The position numbers and the translations under genes are program-made. Under the pieces are notes generated by a model. It had not been told where the DNA came from. It searched no databases and saw only the letters and a program-made list of their open reading frames with translations. A stretch of DNA of 5,528 nt from an uncultured Clostridia bacterium (GTDB taxonomy: Bacteria > Bacillota > Clostridia > TANB77 > CAG-508), in the NCBI GenBank assembly GCA_934122385.1, contig CAKOWP010000067.1, positions 1 through 5,528 of the forward strand, in the 5' to 3' direction. The stretch's first letter is position 1, and every line of letters begins with the position of its first letter. Shown here in pieces: positions 1-5,123 of the stretch.

Positions 1-461
1 ATTAATCTTGAATTGTGTTCTTGCATATGTCCTAATTCATGGTTGATATCTTCATCTGATACAGTATACTCTATTTTTGGTATTTCTATACCTTTATATT
101 TTCCAATTTCTGCTTCTGGTTTTGTTTGGAATACTGCTGTAAATATTAAGTCTTTTCCTTTTTCTATTTGTTTTACATCAATATCTGGTCTACTAACTGC
201 TTCAATATTGTTTTCTTTTAATGCTTCTTCCAATTCAGCTGGTACTACTTCATTGAATGCATCTTCATAGAAAATCTCTTTTCCATAATATTTTTCTACT
301 ATATTCATAGGAGCTTTACCTTTTCTGAATCCTGGTATATTAAAGTATTTTGCACTTTGGAAATATACTTTTTTTATTGCTTCTTCAAATTTTTGAGATT
401 CTATTGTTAACTCTAATTTTACTTCATTTGCATTTTCTGTTTTTTCAACTTTACATTTCAT
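1..461 (-). CDS. tig: Trigger factor, N-terminal part (truncated by window edge)
   Basis: Trigger factor is the ribosome-bound chaperone that meets nascent chains at the exit tunnel beside protein L23. The gene starts at ATG 461-459 and reads leftwards without a stop for 153 codons to the window edge. The family is usually about 430 aa, so only the ribosome-binding domain (about residues 1-115) and the start of the linker toward the PPIase domain are present. The ribosome-docking signature GFRKGKAP is intact at residues 44-51, and the flanking text (KVEKTENANEVKLEL near the start, VVPAELEEAL around residues 72-81) fits the family. A GAAAGGA ribosome binding site lies at 473-479, 11 nt before the start. 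The leader is about 100 nt long, measured from the promoter at 573-600. No defects are visible in the part shown. Identification is from the signature and the overall N-domain pattern. Confidence 0.95.
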   Translation of the reverse strand, partial: MKCKVEKTENANEVKLELTIESQKFEEAIKKVYFQSAKYFNIPGFRKGKAPMNIVEKYYGKEIFYEDAFNEVVPAELEEALKENNIEAVSRPDIDVKQIEKGKDLIFTAVFQTKPEAEIGKYKGIEIPKIEYTVSDEDINHELGHMQEHNSRL

Positions 462-487
462 TGTTTATTCAATCCTTTCTTTTTGTT

Positions 488-515
488 ATTATAAATTTAT
501 TTTGTAATTTATAAT
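488..515. repeat. AT-only inverted repeat in the tig leader
   Basis: ATTATAAATT (488-497) and its exact reverse complement AATTTATAAT (506-515) are separated by 8 bp. The repeat lies in the untranslated leader of tig, about 27 bp before the start codon and just upstream of the ribosome binding site. It could be an operator or a weak mRNA hairpin, but all ten pairs are A/T and the surrounding DNA is very AT-rich, so chance is a serious alternative. Confidence 0.35.
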
Positions 516-572
516 TCTATTTTTGTTATTGCTTTGTTAAAATGTTTATTACATACACTCAATAGCTTTATT

Positions 573-600
573 ATTATACCATATTTTTGGCAATTTGCAA
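573..600 (-). promoter_or_regulatory. Promoter of tig (sigma-A type)
   Basis: Read on the minus strand there is TTGCAA at 600-595, a 16-bp spacer and a perfect TATAAT at 578-573. Transcription would begin near 566 and give a leader of about 105 nt before tig. The perfect -10 box in an intergenic region and the correct orientation support it; the -35 box matches consensus at four of six positions. Confidence 0.75.
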
Positions 601-628
601 GGTTTTTTTGACAATTTTCAAAAAATAC

Positions 629-657
629 TTGTTTTTTTTATTTTTTTATGATAAACT
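629..657 (+). promoter_or_regulatory. Possible rpmB promoter (weak match)
   Basis: TTGTTT (629-634), a 17-bp spacer and TAAACT (652-657) form the best-spaced pair I can find upstream of rpmB. The match is three of six at -35 and four of six at -10. A perfect TTGACA at 608-613 has no -10 box at the right distance: TATGAT at 647-652 is 33 bp away. The region must contain an rpmB promoter because the gene upstream diverges, but the exact site is uncertain. Confidence 0.3.
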
Positions 658-701
658 TATTGTCAGTCAATTTAATAAAAAAATTAGGAGGTGCAAAGAC
701 A

Positions 702-902
702 ATGGCTAAATGTGCAGTTTGTGGTAAATCACAAAGTAATGGAAATAAGCTTAGCATAACTCGTTCACATATAAGTAAAAGAAGTCCAAGAACTTGGAAA
801 CCAAATTTAAGAAGTGTTAAAGCTATAATGGAAAACGGTGAAACAAAAAGAGTTCACGTTTGCGCAAAATGTTTAAAAGATGGAAAAATTAAAAGAGCAT
901 AA
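702..902 (+). CDS. rpmB: 50S ribosomal protein L28, zinc-ribbon (C+) form
   Basis: L28 is a small protein of the large ribosomal subunit. The product is 66 aa, close to the usual 60-65 aa of Firmicute L28, and begins MAKCAVCGK. Two CxxC pairs (C4/C7 and C54/C57) form the expected zinc ribbon, so this is the zinc-binding C+ form rather than a cysteine-free paralogue. The basic middle (SKRSPRTWKPNLRSV, about residues 25-39) is characteristic of the family. The ATG at 702 is chosen because a perfect AGGAGG at 686-691 precedes it by 10 nt. The frame is open back to an ATG at 648, but that start has no ribosome binding site and would place the AGGAGG inside the gene. The gene is a single unit, divergent from tig and convergent with spoVM. 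The rpmB/spoVM neighbourhood is also found in Bacillus subtilis. Confidence 0.97.
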   Translation: MAKCAVCGKSQSNGNKLSITRSHISKRSPRTWKPNLRSVKAIMENGETKRVHVCAKCLKDGKIKRA

Positions 903-919
903 TAGAACGCTCTTTTTTT
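891..919 (+). terminator. Intrinsic terminator of rpmB
   Basis: AAAAGAGC (891-898) pairs with GCTCTTTT (909-916) around a 10-nt loop, and the right arm runs into seven T (913-919). The hairpin begins within the last codons of rpmB and contains its TAA stop (900-902). The A-run on the left arm means it could also stop transcription arriving from the minus strand. Confidence 0.85.
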
Positions 920-957
920 GTTTTTCACATTAATGATATTTTTTAGCAAAATTTGAC

Positions 958-994
958 AAACAAATGAGACATTTTTGTACTGTCCCACTTGTCT
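958..994 (-). terminator. Hairpin after spoVM, probable terminator
   Basis: On the minus strand 994-981 (containing GTGGGACA) pairs with 971-958 (containing TGTCTCAT) to form about 14 bp around a 9-nt loop. Three of the pairs are G·U in minus-strand RNA and would be C·A mismatches in plus-strand RNA, so the hairpin is better as part of the spoVM transcript. It starts 5 nt after the spoVM stop codon. The following T-tract is short and interrupted (TTTGTTT), so termination strength is uncertain. The GGGACA and GAGACA-like arms resemble the repeats at 4640-4719 and 5097-5153. Confidence 0.6.
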
Positions 995-999
995 TATTT

Positions 1000-1074
1000 T
1001 TAATCTTTAATTCCAAAAATGAATTTCACAAATCCACGCAAACATTTTGGAACTTTTTTTACAACTATAGTCAT
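1000..1074 (-). CDS. spoVM: Stage V sporulation protein M (24 aa)
   Basis: SpoVM is a tiny amphipathic peptide made in the mother cell. It inserts into the outer forespore membrane by recognising its curvature and anchors SpoIVA, the base of the spore coat. The product starts MTIVVKKVPKCLRGF and ends FGIKD. Recalled against Bacillus subtilis SpoVM (26 aa, starting MKFYTIKLPKFLGG) it aligns without gaps: K7, P9, K10, L12, G14, V16 and G21 are identical, including Pro9, which is important for localisation. Position 11 is Cys where B. subtilis has Phe. A strong AAAGGAGG lies at 1084-1091, 9 nt before the ATG at 1074, and TAA is at 1000-1002. It sits beside rpmB as in B. subtilis, where it is sigma-E dependent; I could not find a convincing sigma-E site here. 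It follows a small membrane-protein gene by 19 bp, suggesting one transcript. Automatic gene callers often miss a gene this short. Confidence 0.88.
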   Translation of the reverse strand: MTIVVKKVPKCLRGFVKFIFGIKD

Positions 1075-1093
1075 ATGTAACTCCCTCCTTTAT

Positions 1094-1243
1094 TTAACAA
1101 GCAAGCCACATCAAGCCGACACAAGCAAGTGCAACTCCTATTATAAATAGCCAACCTGTAAGTGGAAGTAACAATACTAATAAAATGCCAAGTCCAACTC
1201 CTATTAATATAACACCTATAGTTTTCTTTAACGCACAAAACAT
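1094..1243 (-). CDS. Small two-helix membrane protein (49 aa), unknown function
   Basis: The product begins MFCALKKTIGVILIG and ends GLMWLAC. Two hydrophobic stretches, about residues 9-28 and 30-48, are separated only by a Pro/Thr/Gly-Trp turn (PLTGW, residues 27-31), so it should be a helical hairpin in the membrane. The positive N-terminus (K6, K7) would favour a cytoplasmic N-terminus. Cysteines are at 3, 41 and the last residue, 49. A strong GGGGAGG at 1251-1257 lies 7 nt before the ATG at 1243, and the stop is 19 bp before spoVM, so the two are probably co-transcribed. That context hints at a sporulation-related or mother-cell membrane role, but this is inference only. The ribosome binding site, the composition and the clean stop make it a real gene; no function can be assigned from sequence. 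Confidence 0.82.
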   Translation of the reverse strand: MFCALKKTIGVILIGVGLGILLVLLLPLTGWLFIIGVALACVGLMWLAC

Positions 1244-1267
1244 ATTATTACCTCCCCATTTTTATAT

Positions 1268-1297
1268 ATTATATTAATTTAGGAGTTTTATTGTTCC
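1268..1297 (-). promoter_or_regulatory. Possible promoter for the 49-aa protein and spoVM
   Basis: On the minus strand a perfect TATAAT (1273-1268) lies 18 bp after GGAACA (1297-1292), which matches the -35 consensus at three of six positions. It lies between the rubrerythrin stop and the small membrane-protein gene. The AT-rich setting makes a chance TATAAT plausible. No good sigma-E (-10 CATACAAT-like) site was found, although spoVM would be expected to have one. Confidence 0.25.
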
Positions 1298-1318
1298 TCA
1301 TTATGTAATGCTCTGATA

Positions 1319-1858
1319 TTAATAATTTTCTGCTTTTATTTCAAAATAAGCTTTTGGATGTGCACATACTGGGCATATTTCTGGAGCACTTTTTCCAATT
1401 ACTATATGTCCGCAATTTCTACATTTCCAAATTCTATCTCCATCTTTGCTAAATACTAATCCATCTTTTACATTTTCTAATAGTTTTAAATATCTTTGTT
1501 CATGTTCTTTCTCAATTTTTGCAACTTCTGAGAATAAATATGCAATATGGTCAAATCCCTCTTCTTTAGCTTCTTGTGCCATTCTGTCATACATATCTGT
1601 CCATTCATAATTTTCTCCTTCTGCTGCAGATTTTAAATTTTCTGCTGTTGTTTTAATTTCTCCACCTTGTAATAATTTGAACCACATTTTTGCGTGTTCT
1701 TTTTCATTGTCTGCTGTTTCTTGGAATATAGCAGCTATTTGTTCATATCCTTCTTTTTTTGCTTTACTTGCAAAATATGTATATTTATTCCTTGCTTGTG
1801 ATTCACCTGCAAAAGCTTCCATTAAATTTTTTTCTGTTTTTGATCCTTTTAATTCCAT
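1319..1858 (-). CDS. rbr: Rubrerythrin
   Basis: Rubrerythrin is a cytoplasmic diiron protein that reduces hydrogen peroxide to water in anaerobes. The 179-aa product is full length. A ferritin-like four-helix domain spans about residues 1-135. Likely diiron ligands, placed from memory of the Desulfovibrio protein, are E19 (AFAGESQARN), E52 and H55 (NEKEH), E82 and E85 (GENYEWTDMY), and E116 and H119 (EKEHEQRY). A rubredoxin-like domain occupies about residues 142-179 with C146/C149 (CRNCGH) and C162/C165 (CPVCAHPKAYFE) for the mononuclear iron. The start at 1858 is fixed by AAAGGAGG at 1867-1874, 8 nt upstream; an out-of-frame ATG at 1863 is too close to that site. It has its own strong promoter and is divergent from the U32 gene. 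No clear terminator follows, so some read-through into the 49-aa gene 75 bp downstream is possible. Confidence 0.97.
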   Translation of the reverse strand: MELKGSKTEKNLMEAFAGESQARNKYTYFASKAKKEGYEQIAAIFQETADNEKEHAKMWFKLLQGGEIKTTAENLKSAAEGENYEWTDMYDRMAQEAKEEGFDHIAYLFSEVAKIEKEHEQRYLKLLENVKDGLVFSKDGDRIWKCRNCGHIVIGKSAPEICPVCAHPKAYFEIKAENY

Positions 1859-1911
1859 TCCATTTTCCTCCTTTAATTTATATTTTCTGTCATTCCCTTT
1901 TTGTAATTAGA

Positions 1912-1940
1912 AGTTTATATCATAACTTCGATTTTGTCAA
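1912..1940 (-). promoter_or_regulatory. Promoter of rubrerythrin
   Basis: On the minus strand a perfect TTGACA (1940-1935) is followed after 17 bp by TAAACT (1917-1912); the overlapping TATAAA (1919-1914) would give a 15-bp spacer. It is the strongest -35 box in the window, correctly placed about 55 bp before the rubrerythrin start. No clear PerR box (an interrupted TTATAAT/ATTATAA palindrome) is visible. Confidence 0.78.
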
Positions 1941-1958
1941 TAGAAATTTTAAAAATCC

Positions 1959-1984
1959 AAAATCCAGCAAAACCCTGGAATTTT
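1959..1984. repeat. Inverted repeat between divergent promoters, possible operator
   Basis: AAAATCCAG (1959-1967) pairs with CTGGA-A-TTTT (1975-1984), nine pairs with one bulged A at 1980, around a 7-bp centre. It lies between the -35 box of the rubrerythrin promoter and the -10 box of the U32 promoter and overlaps the predicted U32 -35 region. The position suits a shared regulator, but no known binding-site consensus is recognised. Confidence 0.3.
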
Positions 1985-2004
1985 GTCAAAAAATGTAATA
2001 TAAT
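1976..2004 (+). promoter_or_regulatory. Promoter of the U32-family gene
   Basis: A perfect TATAAT at 1999-2004 lies 35 bp before the U32 start codon. With a 17-bp spacer the -35 box would be TGGAAT (1976-1981), a poor match, so activation or a non-consensus -35 is possible. The -10 box lies inside the 5' extension of the open frame, which argues against translation starting upstream of 2039. Confidence 0.6.
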
Positions 2005-2038
2005 AGACATATCAAATAAACAGAAAGGATTTGTAAAA

Positions 2039-4642
2039 ATGATAGATTTACTTTCACCTGTTGGTAGCTTTAATTGTCTAAAAGCTGCTGTTCAAAATGG
2101 TGCAAATAGTGTATATTTTGGAGCTAACTTGTTTAGTGCAAGAGCTTATGCTTCAAATTTTGATTTAGAAAATTTAGAAAAAGCAATAATTTACGCAAAA
2201 ACTAGAGGCGTAAAAACAAACTTAACACTAAACACTTTAGTAACAGATACTGAATTTAATGATGCTTTTGAACTTGCTAAAAAAGCTTACGAATTCGGAA
2301 TTGATGCAATAATTGTTCAAGATTTAGGACTTGCTAAACAATTAATTAGGAGATTTCCTGATTTGGACATACATGCAAGTACACAAATGACTGTACATAA
2401 TCTTCAAGGTGTTTTAGAATTGCAAGAACTTGGATTTAAAAGAGTTGTTCTTTCTCGTGAACTTTCTCTTCAAGAAATTGAGTATATTTGTAAAAATTCA
2501 AATGTTGAAATCGAATGTTTTGTTCACGGGGCATTATGTATCTCTTATTCTGGCCAATGCCTATTTTCTAGTATGGTTGGTGGTCGTTCTGGTAACCGTG
2601 GGAAATGCGCTCAACCTTGTAGACTTCCTTATAAATTATTAGAAAATGACACGGAAATTGATAAAGGTCATCTCCTAAGTACTCGTGATTTGTGCGGTTT
2701 AGATTTTATTCCTGACTTAATAAATGCTGGTGTAACTTGTTTAAAAATAGAAGGTAGAATGAAAAGCCCTGAATATGTTGCAACAGTTACAAGAATTTAT
2801 AGAAAATACATAGATTTAGCAGAAAAGTTAATTTCAGAAGATTCTATTGATTTATACAAAATTGATGATATAGATAGAAAAAATTTATTGCAAGTTTTTA
2901 ACAGAGGTATGTCTTCCAGTGGTCATCTTACAACTGAACCTAACAAAAATCTAGTATTTAAAGATAAGCCTAACAACATGGGATTATTCTTAGGGAAGGT
3001 TCAAAAATACAACAAAAATAAAGGTTACATTACTGTTAAATTACAAGAAACAATTGATGTTGGTGATACTATCTCTTTAGAAAAAGAAACTGGTTTATAT
3101 AATGTTTCAGAATTAATGGATAAAAACAGAAATATTAAATCAACATCTGTCGGGCAAACTGTTACTATTGGTAGAATGAAAGGAAATATCAATTTAGGTG
3201 ATAATATTTATAAGATGTCTTCAAAAGAATTGAATTTACTTGCTCAGGAAAGTATCAATGGCGAACATCGTAAAATTCCTTTGAATTGCGAAATTATAAT
3301 AAAACATAATGAACCTTTAAAAATAAGAGCCTTTTTTGATTTTAATAATATTTCAGATAAGACTTTATTAAAGCATAATTACTTAAGCATTTATTCTGGT
3401 TTAAATATCACATATTCATCTGATATAATTCCTGAAATTGCTCAAAATAGGCCTTTAGAAAAAGAAAAAGTTATAGCTCAAATTAATAAAACTACTGATT
3501 CTGTTTTTGAATTTACTAGTATTGATGTTGTCCTTGACTCTGATATCTTTTTACCAGGCTTTAGTGCTGTTTTAAATGATTTAAGAAGAAAAATTTTAGA
3601 TTTAGCTTATGATTACGCTGTTTCAAATATCAAAAGAACTTATAATGAAGAATTAAAGCTTAATTCTTTTGACCCTAATAGTTGTAATGACTTGGATGAT
3701 ATTGCTACAACAATTGATAAAAACAATATTGAATTTAAAAATAATCTCGAATTTGCAAATAGTTCAAATAGCGAATTAAATACTATTTCAGTATTGTTAA
3801 ATATTTTAAATATGGATTTTGATTATTCAAAATTAGAAGGATTTAATAATGTTTACATCCCCTTAAAATATTTTTCAATTAAAAAGTATAATGATATTTT
3901 AAAAACTTTAGAGCAAAAATTTAATGTTTACATTTATATGCCTACAATAATAAAAGCTAATTATAGAAATTTGATTTATAGTAATATATCTAATACTATA
4001 GAAAATTATAATATTAAAGGTTTTGTAATTTCTAATATTTCTAATTTAAAATTATTAGACAATGTTTTAAAAAATCCTGATTATAATTTTGAATTAATTG
4101 CAAATTATACATTTAATATTTTCAATTTACATAGTGTATTAGAACTTAAAAATTTAGGAATTAATAAATATACAATTTCCCCTGAATCTACTAAGGATAT
4201 TATCAATAATCTTTGTGGTTCTGCCGAAAATTCAGGTGTTTTTGATAATGGTACATCAGGATTAAAAAATATTTTACCTGCTGAATTAATTGTTTATGGG
4301 AACACACCTCTTATGAATATGAATTATTGCCCACTTGGTAAGACTAACAAATGCTACCCAACTTGTAGTTCTAAGTGTAATCTTAATAATTCTTATTACT
4401 TAAAAGATAGACTTAATATGAAATTCAGAATTTTGTTTGATAATATTCAAACTGTTTCTACGATTTATAATTGCAAAACAACTTCTATTTCACCTAACGA
4501 TTTTTCTAATGTTAATTGTTATAGAGTTGATATTTTAGATGAATCAATTGACGAAATTAATAATATTGTTAATACTGTTAAAAAAGGTGAACGTCTAGAA
4601 GGTAAAGAATTTACTAATGGAAATTTAAATAGAGAAATATAA
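2039..4642 (+). CDS. U32-family protein, long form with C-terminal cysteine cluster (probable RNA hydroxylation enzyme)
   Basis: The product is 867 aa. Residues 1-~300 are the U32 TIM-barrel-like domain: the start MIDLLSPVGS, the U32 signature near residues 159-177 (EcFvHGAlCisYSGqC), GNRGKCAQPCR at 185-195 and KIEGRMKSPEY at 236-246. C167, C174, C190 and C194 form the conserved four-cysteine set. A probable beta-rich segment follows at about 312-430 (LFLGKVQKYNKNKGYITV), then a degenerate second half. A second cysteine cluster, C764, C772, C776 and C780, lies near the C-terminus, as in other long clostridial U32 proteins. Although annotated as peptidases or collagenases, the E. coli relatives RlhA and TrhP hydroxylate rRNA and tRNA using prephenate-dependent chemistry; this protein is closer in layout to RlhA but longer, so an RNA-modification role is inferred. 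The start at 2039 has AAAGGA at 2024-2029. The frame is open to 1934, but that extension includes the promoter and lacks a ribosome binding site. Confidence 0.9.
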   Translation: MIDLLSPVGSFNCLKAAVQNGANSVYFGANLFSARAYASNFDLENLEKAIIYAKTRGVKTNLTLNTLVTDTEFNDAFELAKKAYEFGIDAIIVQDLGLAKQLIRRFPDLDIHASTQMTVHNLQGVLELQELGFKRVVLSRELSLQEIEYICKNSNVEIECFVHGALCISYSGQCLFSSMVGGRSGNRGKCAQPCRLPYKLLENDTEIDKGHLLSTRDLCGLDFIPDLINAGVTCLKIEGRMKSPEYVATVTRIYRKYIDLAEKLISEDSIDLYKIDDIDRKNLLQVFNRGMSSSGHLTTEPNKNLVFKDKPNNMGLFLGKVQKYNKNKGYITVKLQETIDVGDTISLEKETGLYNVSELMDKNRNIKSTSVGQTVTIGRMKGNINLGDNIYKMSSKELNLLAQESINGEHRKIPLNCEIIIKHNEPLKIRAFFDFNNISDKTLLKHNYLSIYSGLNITYSSDIIPEIAQNRPLEKEKVIAQINKTTDSVFEFTSIDVVLDSDIFLPGFSAVLNDLRRKILDLAYDYAVSNIKRTYNEELKLNSFDPNSCNDLDDIATTIDKNNIEFKNNLEFANSSNSELNTISVLLNILNMDFDYSKLEGFNNVYIPLKYFSIKKYNDILKTLEQKFNVYIYMPTIIKANYRNLIYSNISNTIENYNIKGFVISNISNLKLLDNVLKNPDYNFELIANYTFNIFNLHSVLELKNLGINKYTISPESTKDIINNLCGSAENSGVFDNGTSGLKNILPAELIVYGNTPLMNMNYCPLGKTNKCYPTCSSKCNLNNSYYLKDRLNMKFRILFDNIQTVSTIYNCKTTSISPNDFSNVNCYRVDILDESIDEINNIVNTVKKGERLEGKEFTNGNLNREI

Positions 4643-4719
4643 AAAATGTCCTTTTGGGGACGGTTCTGTTTGGGACATCGGTTCCATTTGAGACATCGTC
4701 TTCAAAAAGGACATTTTTT
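4640..4719 (+). terminator. Repeat copy A: long hairpin terminator after the U32 gene
   Basis: A perfect 15-bp outer stem (4641-4655 with 4705-4719, A6TGTCCTTTT against its complement) is followed by one bulged A (4704) and a 7-bp inner stem, GGGGACG (4656-4662) with CGTCTTC (4697-4703), containing two G·U pairs. Those pairs are good only in plus-strand RNA, so the hairpin fits the U32 transcript, and six T (4714-4719) complete a terminator. The outer stem also works on the minus strand, so it can end the RNHCP transcript arriving from the right. The hairpin overlaps the U32 TAA stop (4640-4642). The 34-nt loop holds most of two tandem 18-bp units. The left part is repeated inverted at 5097-5153. 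Confidence 0.85.
4661..4696 (+). repeat. Two tandem 18-bp units inside repeat copy A
   Basis: CGGTTCTGTTTGGGACAT (4661-4678) is followed directly by CGGTTCCATTTGAGACAT (4679-4696), 15 of 18 identical. The same pair, in the same order, is present on the minus strand at 5132-5097, with the G/A choice at unit position 13 swapped between the two units. The core GGTTC...GAGACA resembles short dispersed repeats I recall from clostridial genomes; that recollection is unverified. Confidence 0.85.
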
Positions 4720-4725
4720 ACTTAC

Positions 4726-5043
4726 TTAAATCTGTTTACTACTTAAATCAATTAATAAATCCATATTATCATCTTTAGCAGCTTTATTTCTTCTAATAGC
4801 ACCACATTTTTTACATCTAAAAACAATAACATAACCCTTTTTGCCATCTATTTCCATACTAACAGGTTCTAAATCTCCATGACATTCTTCCGCTCTATCT
4901 CCTGGATTTTTATCAACATGTTTTGAATGCAAACAATATGGGCAGTGATTTCTGCATGAATATCCTAATTTTGGTACTCTTTTGCCACAGTTTTCACATA
5001 TAAATTCTTCATCTATTTCTGTAAATCTACTATCTTTTAACAT
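4726..5043 (-). CDS. RNHCP-domain zinc-ribbon protein, function unknown
   Basis: The 105-aa product carries the defining motif of the RNHCP domain family, CRNHCPYCLHSKHVD at residues 30-44. Cysteines are at C16/C19 (CENCG), C30, C34, C37, C54 (EECHG) and C77/C80 (CKKCGAIRRNKAA), with H33, H39 and H42 nearby, enough to bind two zinc ions. The CxxC pairs near both ends look like zinc-ribbon knuckles. There is no signal peptide or membrane segment, so it is probably cytoplasmic. The biochemical role of the family is not known to me; nucleic-acid or ribosome binding would be a guess from the zinc ribbons and basic tail. The start at 5043 has GGAG at 5051-5054, 7 nt upstream. It lies downstream of the nucleoside kinase gene on the same strand, separated by repeat copy B, and is convergent with the U32 gene across copy A. 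Both flanks are therefore the same repeat in opposite orientation. Confidence 0.92.
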   Translation of the reverse strand: MLKDSRFTEIDEEFICENCGKRVPKLGYSCRNHCPYCLHSKHVDKNPGDRAEECHGDLEPVSMEIDGKKGYVIVFRCKKCGAIRRNKAAKDDNMDLLIDLSSKQI

Positions 5044-5093
5044 TTTTTCACTCCGCTTCTTTTATCAGAAAAATATCCCTTTCCTTTTTTGCC

Positions 5094-5123
5094 ATAATGT
5101 CCCAAATGGAACCGATGTCTCAA
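5094..5123 (-). promoter_or_regulatory. Possible promoter within repeat copy B for the RNHCP gene
   Basis: On the minus strand TTGAGA (5123-5118) is followed after 18 bp by CATTAT (5099-5094), matching five of six and four of six consensus positions. The -35 box lies in the first 18-bp unit, and the -10 box straddles the end of the repeat. Nothing better is seen before the RNHCP gene, but the spacing and -10 box are suboptimal. Confidence 0.25.

Noticed and set aside
13..270. 85-aa open frame on the plus strand
   Set aside because: It lies wholly antisense to trigger factor, whose frame has the recognisable GFRKGKAP signature; it has no ribosome binding site and no family pattern.
608..613. 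Perfect TTGACA upstream of rpmB as the -35 box
   Set aside because: No -10 box lies 15-19 bp downstream; the nearest good candidate, TATGAT, is 33 bp away.
648..701. 18-residue N-terminal extension of L28
   Set aside because: The perfect AGGAGG at 686-691 and the canonical MAKCAVCGK start place initiation at 702.
1299..1310. CATTATGTAATG palindrome after rubrerythrin as a terminator or operator
   Set aside because: It is only 5 bp per arm with no T-tract and no known consensus, in AT-rich DNA.
1677..1998. Two overlapping plus-strand frames (1677-1910 and 1759-1998)
   Set aside because: They are antisense shadows of rubrerythrin running into its promoter; their Phe/Leu/Ser-rich composition is what antisense AT-rich DNA gives.
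1934..2038. 35-residue N-terminal extension of the U32 protein
   Set aside because: It would be read through the TATAAT at 1999-2004 and has no ribosome binding site, while ATG 2039 has one and begins with the typical family start MIDLLSPVGS.
2430..2642. 70-aa plus-strand frame inside the U32 gene
   Set aside because: It overlaps the most conserved part of U32 (the cysteine signature) in another frame and has no ribosome binding site.
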